From Flavobacteriales bacterium (GTDB taxonomy: Bacteria; Bacteroidota; Bacteroidia; Flavobacteriales; JADGDT01): 7,815 nucleotides of DNA. Of this stretch, positions 1 to 5,771 are shown piece after piece; within the stretch, counting starts at the first letter, position 1; each line of letters starts with the position of its first letter. A program made the position numbers and the translations under genes. The stretch is taken from assembly GCA_023145275.1 (NCBI GenBank), contig JAGLEB010000063.1, positions 1-7,815 on the forward strand. Direction: 5' to 3'. The notes under the pieces are model-generated. The model was given only the letters and a program-made list of their open reading frames with translations. It was not told where the DNA came from and searched no databases.

Positions 1-1249
1 TACCTCCAAACAATCTTGGATCAGGGCAATATTTACCTAACAACCAACCAGAAAGACCAAATCCTAAAATAGACGAGAAGAATGAATGCAAGTGACTAAA
101 GCCAAGGTATAGTCCTTCCTCTCCTTTTGGAGCTTGGAAAGAAAAATACTCTAAGAATCTAGGAGAGATAAACGACTCTGCAATTCCTTGAAACACGATT
201 CCTACAATCATCATAAAAGCTACAGGATGCATCTGAAAAGCTCCAAGATCAATCATGTCACCACCCATCATATTACCCATTGACATAAATAGAGCTGAAA
301 ATGGCATAATAAACATACCTATTGTCATCGATTGCAATGCACTTCTACCCCTCATCATACTTGTTACTAGTCCAACAGTAAGCACTACTACCAAAGGATT
401 AACGTTTGCATACCACGAAGGTGAAGCACCCTCACCCGCCAAACGAAGTACATACTTAGGCATAGTTGCATACAACTGGTGTTGAACCATCCAGAATCCA
501 GAAACGATAAGAATAAGAACAATCAAACGAGCATTTGTCAATACCCTAACAAGAGCAGATATGATCTCATTAAGCGATTTACCTTCTCCATCATTTTTAG
601 AACTCTTGTAAAAGATTAAAATCATGATAAAAGCTAAAAATGTCATTCCTGCAGAAAAGTAATTAAGATTTATAAGACCTAAGTCACCCATTGATTCACG
701 CAGTGGCTTAACAAGTGTCTTTCCAGAAAAAGCACCAAAATTCACCATCATATAGAATATACTGAATCCTTTTGCACGGTTTTCATTTGTAGTTTCTTTA
801 GCAACAGTCCCCGTAATTACTGATTTTATAAAGGATCCACCAAACATGATGATTAACATTACTGGAATGATAGTCCAACGTACACTAGAAGTTTCTACAC
901 CCGAAAATGTCACTTCAAAACCATAGGAGGCTAAACCAACATTCTCTATCAAAGCAGGCAATAATGCCATACCCGAATACCCTATTGTCAACAATGCAAA
1001 AGCGACAAGTAAAGCATTCTTAAATCCAATTTTATCTGCATAAGCTCCAGTAAATGTTGGCAAAAGGTATAATCCTCCAGAAAACAGACCAGAAATCATT
1101 CCTGCCTCCATATCTGAAAACCCATATATTCTAGACAAGTATAGGGTAATTACAATAAAAACGCCATAATAGGCAGCTCTTTCTAAAAGCTCAACTGAAT
1201 TTGCAATCCAAAAGGCTTTACTAAATTTATTAGTAGATGTTTCTTTCAT
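1..1249 (-). CDS. POT/PTR-family (MFS) proton-coupled transporter, C-terminus cut by window edge
   Basis: A minus-strand frame is open from the ATG at 1249 to the left edge, giving 416 residues without a stop; the C-terminus lies outside. The protein is a polytopic membrane protein with several hallmarks of proton-dependent oligopeptide transporters. In helix 1 it has ExxER followed by YYG (E20, E23, R24, Y27, Y28, G29). A GAYADKIG loop lies between helices 2 and 3 (about 68-75). Helix 4 has GGSFIK with the conserved Lys (K142). Residues 162-174 (F-x2-FYMMVNFGAF) fit the second PTR signature with one deviation. Helix 7 has FWxxxxQ (252-258). Helix 10 has E358 followed by SP (362-363) and then APK (373-375). 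Known members import di- or tripeptides or related compounds with protons; the substrate here is unknown. Position 25 is Ala where ERF is usual, so this may be a divergent subgroup. It is divergent from the DUF4178 cluster. No convincing promoter was found. The family call is firm, the substrate is not. Confidence 0.85.
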   Translation of the reverse strand, partial: MKETSTNKFSKAFWIANSVELLERAAYYGVFIVITLYLSRIYGFSDMEAGMISGLFSGGLYLLPTFTGAYADKIGFKNALLVAFALLTIGYSGMALLPALIENVGLASYGFEVTFSGVETSSVRWTIIPVMLIIMFGGSFIKSVITGTVAKETTNENRAKGFSIFYMMVNFGAFSGKTLVKPLRESMGDLGLINLNYFSAGMTFLAFIMILIFYKSSKNDGEGKSLNEIISALVRVLTNARLIVLILIVSGFWMVQHQLYATMPKYVLRLAGEGASPSWYANVNPLVVVLTVGLVTSMMRGRSALQSMTIGMFIMPFSALFMSMGNMMGGDMIDLGAFQMHPVAFMMIVGIVFQGIAESFISPRFLEYFSFQAPKGEEGLYLGFSHLHSFFSSILGFGLSGWLLGKYCPDPRLFGG

Positions 1250-1437
1250 TTATCTTATGGTATTATTTTGATACATATTGCATTAAAAAGACAAATTAGC
1301 AAGAAAATAAATTAGCTAAGCTCTGCTATTTGCATTTGAAATAAAAATCGCACGAATATACCATAATAGTTTATTACTGAAAGCAAAAGGAATAAAAATA
1401 TAGCTAAACATAAGAAAAGTCATACATAATATCACAA

Positions 1438-1560
1438 GCACCTCTAATAACTCAATATTAAATCTTTACAGCTAGTATTTTTCTCATCTACTTCGTTATT
1501 AAAATACTCATTTAGCCCTGCTAAACTCCGTTTTCAATGCCTCATACCTGAATAAAAATA
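1438..1560. repeat. Candidate structured intergenic element with nested inverted repeats
   Basis: Visible structure: AGTATTTT at 1474-1481 pairs with AAAATACT at 1501-1508 (8 bp, 19-nt spacer), and TTTAGC at 1511-1516 pairs with GCTAAA at 1520-1525 around a 3-nt loop. Read on the minus strand the stretch resembles a decayed coding or repeat sequence with several stops. Its composition, slightly less AT-rich than its surroundings, and its hairpins suggest a dispersed intergenic repeat, but only one copy is in this window, so this is inference. Confidence 0.35.
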
Positions 1561-1615
1561 CAATGCAAATATTTCAAAAGTAGCTTTTAGAAGCATCCTT
1601 ATGCGAAAAAATAGT

Positions 1616-1623
1616 TATATTTA
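1616..1623 (+). promoter_or_regulatory. Possible -7 box (TATATTTA) for the DUF4178 gene
   Basis: TATATTTA matches the Bacteroidota TAnnTTTG box in 7 of 8 positions and would place the transcript start near 1630, about 26 nt before the ATG at 1656. No clear TTTG box lies at the expected distance upstream, so this is tentative. Confidence 0.4.
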
Positions 1624-1655
1624 CCGTTAATATTTAACACAATAAATAATCGAAA

Positions 1656-2195
1656 ATGGGATTATTTGATTTTTTCAAGAAAAAAAACAAAGAAGAGGAT
1701 ACACTATCTCAAGACCTCAGCTTCAAAGACCTTAAGAAAGGTGATATGATAGATTACTTTCTTAAAAGTTGGCAGGTTGAAGGTGTGACGGAGTATGATT
1801 GGGGCAACAATATTTTCTCAAGAGAATTCAAGCTATACGCTGGCGACGAAATGATTTATGCTGAGATTGACGAGGAAGAGGAAGAAATTGTATCAATATC
1901 AAAAGATATAAAGATATCCAAAATTCAGAAAGGTCTAAAAAGTTATATAATTGAAAATGATGCTCCACCAAAGACACTTGATTTCAACGGCGAGAAATAC
2001 ACTCTGAACGAAGAAAACCTAGGTCAGTGCTACGAACCAGGAAGCAGTGATTTTACGGAGTTAGTAAATTGGACTTTTACCGATGAGGATGAAAATAAAT
2101 TCATCTCGATAGATCGATGGGACGAAACTGACATTGAAGCTTCGATTGGTGAATATGCAAAAATCATCGAATTCTCAAATATTATCAGATCTTAA
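1656..2195 (+). CDS. DUF4178 domain protein
   Basis: A 179-residue acidic, soluble protein with no signal peptide or membrane helix. The N-terminus has a short amphipathic Lys-rich start (MGLFDFFKKK) of a kind common in membrane-peripheral proteins. Residues about 26-90 fit the first half of DUF4178: LKKGD (26-30), W39-x-V41-x-G43, then a strand-rich stretch through FKL (58-60) and an acidic run E73-E77. The C-terminal half (about 125-177) has the family's Y126-E127, W139, a DEDE stretch, W155-D156 and a closing IIEFSNII. DUF4178 has no established biochemical function. The gene ends 11 bp before the lipoprotein gene and heads a same-strand cluster with DUF350 and aminopropyltransferase genes, a recurrent partnership of this domain. 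A role in envelope-associated polyamine chemistry is inferred from that company only. The start is set by the only ATG at the beginning of the domain-compatible frame and by the candidate promoter just upstream. Confidence 0.8.
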   Translation: MGLFDFFKKKNKEEDTLSQDLSFKDLKKGDMIDYFLKSWQVEGVTEYDWGNNIFSREFKLYAGDEMIYAEIDEEEEEIVSISKDIKISKIQKGLKSYIIENDAPPKTLDFNGEKYTLNEENLGQCYEPGSSDFTELVNWTFTDEDENKFISIDRWDETDIEASIGEYAKIIEFSNIIRS

Positions 2196-2206
2196 GTATT
2201 TTTAAA

Positions 2207-2932
2207 ATGAAAAAACTCATAATAATTTTTTTGGGAATCATTGCTCTACAATCGTGTAGCAGTAAAGAGTTCAAGAAAAGCCCTATAGACCAGCTCATCA
2301 TCCAGATGAACGATATAAAACCTTATAGCATCATATTACAGGATATGGATGTTAAAGGTTCTTTTTCTCATACTTATCTTCATAAATACAAAATTATTAC
2401 AGAAGATCTTAGTGGCGTTCCTCAAGAAAAAGTAACTGATTGGATGGAAGTGCCCGAACAAATTTTCTCTTTAAACGAAAATAATTTAGGGATGGAGATT
2501 GTCTCTAAAAACGATGAGGGAAAAGTTTCGAAGACTGCAGCTCCTCCAGGATATGGCAATTATGTTGGTAACTCAAAATACGGAGAGTGGCGCTCGGACA
2601 ATAGTGGAAATAGTTTTTGGTCTTTCTATGGTAAATACATGATGATGAGCACAATGTTCGACATGATGAGAAGGCCATATTACAGGAATGACTACAATCA
2701 CTACCGCAGTGGTGGATATTACGGCAGTAGATCATACTACGGACCAAAAAGCTCTAATGGCTCGTACAAATATGGCACAAACAGTAGCTATACCAAGCAG
2801 ACAAGAAAAAGTTTTTTCGAACGGAAATCTAGCAAAAGAGGATGGAGTAGTTCGAGCCGAAGAACAAGTAACTCATCCACAAGAAGCCGATCGAGTAGCA
2901 GCCGATCAAGAAGTGGAGGATTTGGAAAATAA
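2207..2932 (+). CDS. Lipoprotein with aromatic core and Ser/Arg-rich tail, DUF350-cluster associated
   Basis: 241 residues. The N-terminus is a type II signal peptide: MKK, a hydrophobic stretch 4-14, then the lipobox LQSC with the lipid-carrying Cys at 17. The residues after it (SSKEF) include K-E, faintly like the charged export signals that send Bacteroidota lipoproteins to the cell surface. A globular N-terminal half (about 25-110) is followed by a Gly/aromatic block: PPGYGNYVGN (113-122), KYGEW (124-128), SFWSFYGKY (136-144), then YYR/DYNHYR and YYG repeats to about 180 and KYGT (188-191). The tail, 207-241, is almost all Ser, Arg and Gly and ends GGFGK. I do not recognise a characterised family. 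Proteins with similar Ser/Gly/Arg-rich ends (DUF4247, DUF1190/YjfM types) occur at the same place in other DUF350 clusters, so it is probably the exported partner. The gene is 11 bp after DUF4178 and 35 bp before DUF350, probably cotranscribed. Overlapping frames in the low-complexity 3' part are shadows. Confidence 0.8.
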   Translation: MKKLIIIFLGIIALQSCSSKEFKKSPIDQLIIQMNDIKPYSIILQDMDVKGSFSHTYLHKYKIITEDLSGVPQEKVTDWMEVPEQIFSLNENNLGMEIVSKNDEGKVSKTAAPPGYGNYVGNSKYGEWRSDNSGNSFWSFYGKYMMMSTMFDMMRRPYYRNDYNHYRSGGYYGSRSYYGPKSSNGSYKYGTNSSYTKQTRKSFFERKSSKRGWSSSSRRTSNSSTRSRSSSSRSRSGGFGK

Positions 2933-2967
2933 ACATTTGAGTAGAATAACACATTAATTGAATAATT

Positions 2968-3840
2968 ATGTTTGACAGTATAACACAAACATTTGATAAT
3001 ATACTTGTATCCCTTCTATATTTAGCTCTGGGTTTTACACTATTTTATATTGGGAAACTAGTATATCAGCTCGCCAACCGGGGTATTAATGTTAATCACG
3101 AGCTAGTTGAAAAAGACAATTTTGCTTTTGCAGTTTCTAACGTCGGTTATTACATTGGCCTACTACTTGCCATCGGTGCAGCTATGAGCAATGAAGTTTT
3201 CGGAACTCATATATGGGCCAATCTTTTAGATGTAGCAATAATGGGAGCTATAGCAATAGTTTTGCTAAATATTTCGGCTTTGATTAATGACAAGTTGATT
3301 TTGAGAAAATTTTCTGTTCGCAAAGAAATAATTGAAGATCAAAACGCCGGTACTGGTGTTATAGAAGCAGCAAACTACATAGCTACCGGATTAATACTAA
3401 ATGGCGTTTTTAAAGAAAATTCAGATGCTTATTACGAAGTTGTAATTCTCTTTATTATAGCCCAAGTAGCGATGATTATTGTTATTTGGTTTTATAATTT
3501 CATAACACCCTACGACATTCACGAACATATCGAAAAAGATAATATAGCTGTTGGAGTTGGTGCTGCAGGAGCAATGATTGCAATTGCAAACTTAATTGCC
3601 TACGGAGTATCATTAGAAAGCAACACATGGTTTGAAGTTGGAGAGATACTCTTACTAGAAACAGGCATAGGCTTATTGATACTACCAATTGTTAGATTGG
3701 CAACAGACAAAATATTACTGCCAGGTCAGGTTCTTACCGATGAAATTGTGAATCAGGAGAAACCTAACGTTGGCGCTGCTCTTATAGAAGCATTTGCATA
3801 TATTGGAGGTAGCATGATGATTATTTGGTCTTTTAGCTAG
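2968..3840 (+). CDS. DUF350 integral membrane protein, two tandem DUF350 units
   Basis: 290 residues, almost entirely membrane-embedded, with about eight helices (roughly 12-36, 51-73, 84-105, 126-146, 157-180, 192-213, 225-246, 267-289). The DUF350 signature EKDNxAxxV occurs twice: EKDNFAFAVSNVGYYIG (48-64) and EKDNIAVGVGAAG (189-201). Related, weaker versions start at about 124 (DQNAGTGVIEAANYIATG) and 263 (QEKPNVGAALIEAFAYIGG). The chain is therefore a duplication of a four-helix unit that itself contains two similar halves. DUF350 includes E. coli YjfL; its function is not established. The gene lies 35 bp after the lipoprotein gene and 309 bp before the aminopropyltransferase gene, and it would give the cluster a second membrane component, perhaps a channel or scaffold (inference). 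An imperfect hairpin lies just after the stop. The family assignment is firm. Confidence 0.9.
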   Translation: MFDSITQTFDNILVSLLYLALGFTLFYIGKLVYQLANRGINVNHELVEKDNFAFAVSNVGYYIGLLLAIGAAMSNEVFGTHIWANLLDVAIMGAIAIVLLNISALINDKLILRKFSVRKEIIEDQNAGTGVIEAANYIATGLILNGVFKENSDAYYEVVILFIIAQVAMIIVIWFYNFITPYDIHEHIEKDNIAVGVGAAGAMIAIANLIAYGVSLESNTWFEVGEILLLETGIGLLILPIVRLATDKILLPGQVLTDEIVNQEKPNVGAALIEAFAYIGGSMMIIWSFS

Positions 3841-3850
3841 TTGTTGAGCA

Positions 3851-3888
3851 TAAGAAAACAGCATGATAAAATATATCTAGTTTTCTTA
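3851..3888 (+). terminator. Weak stem-loop after the DUF350 gene
   Basis: TAAGAAAAC (3851-3859) pairs perfectly with GTTTTCTTA (3880-3888) around a 20-nt A/T-rich loop, starting 11 nt after the stop codon. The stem is AT-rich and no T-run follows, so if it terminates at all it is probably partial. It may instead be an mRNA-stabilising end. Confidence 0.3.
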
Positions 3889-4085
3889 AGAGGTGCTAGT
3901 TACAAATAGTAGCTGAGTTCTAATTATCATCCTTTTTGTCTTGTTCTAAAATCAAAAATCATAATCGATATTGGATACTACTATTAATCTCCGAACTTCT
4001 ATATCGATATGTAGGCAAGTAATATCTAAATATGAACTTCTTACTATTTATGCTTTGTTCTAAATTTAAAAATCTAGTAGCTTAT

Positions 4086-4100
4086 GATATGGCCCATATC
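4086..4100. promoter_or_regulatory. Perfect 15-nt palindrome upstream of the aminopropyltransferase gene
   Basis: GATATGG-C-CCATATC has 7-bp arms that are perfect inverted copies around one central base. It ends 49 bp before the ATG at 4150, a position suitable for a dimeric regulator. No regulator gene is in the window and no known operator is recognised. Confidence 0.35.
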
Positions 4101-4149
4101 GCTTGAATAAACACAATGTAAACTAGAACTGAACCCAAAGAGTAAATAA

Positions 4150-5691
4150 ATGACTCAAAAAAATCAATCTTACGTACTAAAAATCGCATTATTTCTAACA
4201 GGTATCTCAGGAATAGTTGCAGAATATGTACTTTCGACTTTAGCATCATATTTTCTTGGTAACTCTATAGTACAGTGGACTATGATTCTCTCTACCATGC
4301 TATTTTCTATGGGACTAGGAAGTAGGTTGAGTAGAAATGTTAAAACTCATCTTGTTGAGAAACTTATCATTGTTGAGTTTCTACTCTCTATATTCACATC
4401 GCTAGCAGCACTAGGAGTCTATACCGTCTCAGCCTTCTCTAACTACACAGGTTTTTTCATATATATTATGTCTATATCTATAGGTGTTTTTATTGGTTTA
4501 GAAATTCCTTTAGTAACTCGCATAAACGAAAAATACGAGCCTTTGCGAGTGAACATCGCTTCGGTAATGGAAAAGGATTATTATGGAAGTTTAGTAGGTG
4601 GAGTTTTTTTTGCTTTTATAGGGCTACCTTACCTTGGCATCAGCTACACCCCTTTTGTTTTGGGTGTTACAAATTTCATTGTAGCAATATGGCTTTTCTA
4701 CAAGATGAATCAAAGTATTGACCTGTACAAAAAATGGCTATTGCAGCTACTCGGAGTATTAGTCTCTACAATTTTAATACTAGGCTTTATCTTTACTGAT
4801 GAAATTATTCTATTCGGAGAACAACGCAAATACAAGGATCGAATAGTTTTTGAAACACAGTCTAAATATCAAAAAATAACTATCACACAGTGGAAAGATG
4901 ACTATTGGCTCTACATTAACGGAAATGAACAACTAAGTACTTTCGACGAATTTTTATATCACGAGCCACTTGTTCACCCAGTAATGAAACTAGTAAAAGA
5001 GCACAAAAACATATTAATTTTAGGTGGTGGGGATGGCTTTGCAGTAAAAGAATTGCTTAAATATAAGGACGTAGAAAAGATAATAATGGTTGATCTTGAT
5101 CCGGCAATGACAGACTTGGGCTTGAACAATAGGATAATAAAAAAATTCAATAAGGGTTCTATGCATTCTGATAAACTAGAAATACGCAATGAAGATGGAT
5201 TTAATTATTTGGAAGATTCTGATAAATTTTTTGATGTTATTATTGTTGACCTTCCCGACCCAAAATCAATAGAGATTAATAAGTTATACACGAAAGAATT
5301 TTATCAGCTAGCAAGAATTCGCCTTCGTCCAAACGGGATGATAATCACTCAAGCTGGTAGTCCATACTATTCTACCGAAGCATTTAAATGTATAGAAAAC
5401 ACTATGAAGTCTGCAAACTTCAACACTCTTCCGCTTCACAACCAAGTACTAACATTAGGAGAATGGGGATGGATTATGGGGTCTAAAAAGATGCCATCAA
5501 AAAAGATAAAAGAAAACTTACAGAAAATTCATTTCGATAATATAGAAACTCGGTGGATAAACAACGAAGCGATGCTACAGATTACATCATTCGGAAAAGA
5601 TGTTTTTTCGTCAAAAGATCTTCAGATAAACACTATCAACAATCCTGTATTATATCAATATTACATGAGAGGAAATTGGGATTTGTATTAA
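4150..5691 (+). CDS. Membrane-fused polyamine aminopropyltransferase (spermidine synthase-like)
   Basis: 513 residues with two parts. Residues 1-216 form about seven membrane helices (roughly 8-32, 39-60, 70-93, 97-122, 144-163, 165-185, 196-216). Residues from about 225 form a cytosolic spermidine-synthase domain, a Rossmann methyltransferase-like fold that transfers aminopropyl from decarboxylated S-adenosylmethionine to an amine. Motifs in order: LYINGNEQL (254-262) with Q261, DE at 266-267 and YHE at 270-272; nucleotide loop GGGDG (292-296); acidic ribose-binding VDLDP (314-318); EDG (348-350); the active-site DLPDP (367-371), whose D367 and D370 match the SpeE D-x-x-D-P; LYTKEFY (379-385); and TQAGSP (400-405). 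All key catalytic acids are present, so an active enzyme is expected; the amine acceptor is unknown. N257 stands where soluble SpeE has Asp. Soluble SpeE is about 280-310 residues; the extra length is the membrane part. I withhold the name speE because the fused form may have a different product. It follows the DUF350 gene, its usual partner. Confidence 0.88.
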   Translation: MTQKNQSYVLKIALFLTGISGIVAEYVLSTLASYFLGNSIVQWTMILSTMLFSMGLGSRLSRNVKTHLVEKLIIVEFLLSIFTSLAALGVYTVSAFSNYTGFFIYIMSISIGVFIGLEIPLVTRINEKYEPLRVNIASVMEKDYYGSLVGGVFFAFIGLPYLGISYTPFVLGVTNFIVAIWLFYKMNQSIDLYKKWLLQLLGVLVSTILILGFIFTDEIILFGEQRKYKDRIVFETQSKYQKITITQWKDDYWLYINGNEQLSTFDEFLYHEPLVHPVMKLVKEHKNILILGGGDGFAVKELLKYKDVEKIIMVDLDPAMTDLGLNNRIIKKFNKGSMHSDKLEIRNEDGFNYLEDSDKFFDVIIVDLPDPKSIEINKLYTKEFYQLARIRLRPNGMIITQAGSPYYSTEAFKCIENTMKSANFNTLPLHNQVLTLGEWGWIMGSKKMPSKKIKENLQKIHFDNIETRWINNEAMLQITSFGKDVFSSKDLQINTINNPVLYQYYMRGNWDLY

Positions 5692-5740
5692 ATATTATTT
5701 TACAAGCCCTTTCATTAAGTGAATAGCACGTTTGGCTATC

Positions 5741-5752
5741 GGATAATTATCC
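5741..5752. promoter_or_regulatory. Perfect 12-bp palindrome upstream of gabD
   Basis: GGATAATTATCC reads the same on both strands and ends 19 bp before the gabD ATG. It lies in the 80-bp gap after the aminopropyltransferase gene, which has no clear TAnnTTTG promoter, so an operator or a chance palindrome are both possible. Confidence 0.25.
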
Positions 5753-5771
5753 CAACATCAAATAAGAAATT

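Larger units (their letters stand above)
1250..1655. other. Divergent intergenic spacer, 406 bp, no gene
   Basis: This stretch separates the minus-strand transporter from the plus-strand DUF4178 gene. It has stops in all frames and no convincing coding sequence. It should hold the promoters of both flanking genes: a plausible Bacteroidota -7 box for the DUF4178 gene lies at 1616-1623, while only a weak TAATTTG-like match exists on the transporter side (about 1290-1297, minus strand). The middle, roughly 1438-1560, is rich in short inverted repeats and is listed separately. Confidence 0.7.
3841..4149. other. Intergenic spacer, 309 bp, with palindromes and a degenerate direct repeat
   Basis: No coding sequence is visible. 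It contains an inverted repeat directly after the DUF350 stop (3851-3888), two related 20-mers (3941-3960 and 4055-4074, 18 of 20 identical, 114 bp apart), a 10-bp palindrome ATATCGATAT at about 4002-4011 and a 15-nt palindrome at 4086-4100. No clean TAnnTTTG promoter was found; TATGCTTTG near 4049-4057 is off by one in spacing. The aminopropyltransferase gene may be read through from upstream or have its own regulated promoter here. Confidence 0.6.

Noticed and set aside
255..485. 76-residue plus-strand open frame
   Set aside because: It is antisense inside the transporter gene, whose minus-strand frame has clear POT motifs on both sides of it.
1290..1297. Promoter for the transporter on the minus strand
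   Set aside because: TAATTTG is one base short of the TAnnTTTG spacing and has no upstream TTTG box at the right distance.
2688..2957. 89-residue plus-strand open frame overlapping the lipoprotein gene
   Set aside because: It arises from the low-complexity Ser/Arg-rich coding region read in another frame and has no recognisable domain. The lipoprotein frame is continuous, so no frameshift is needed.
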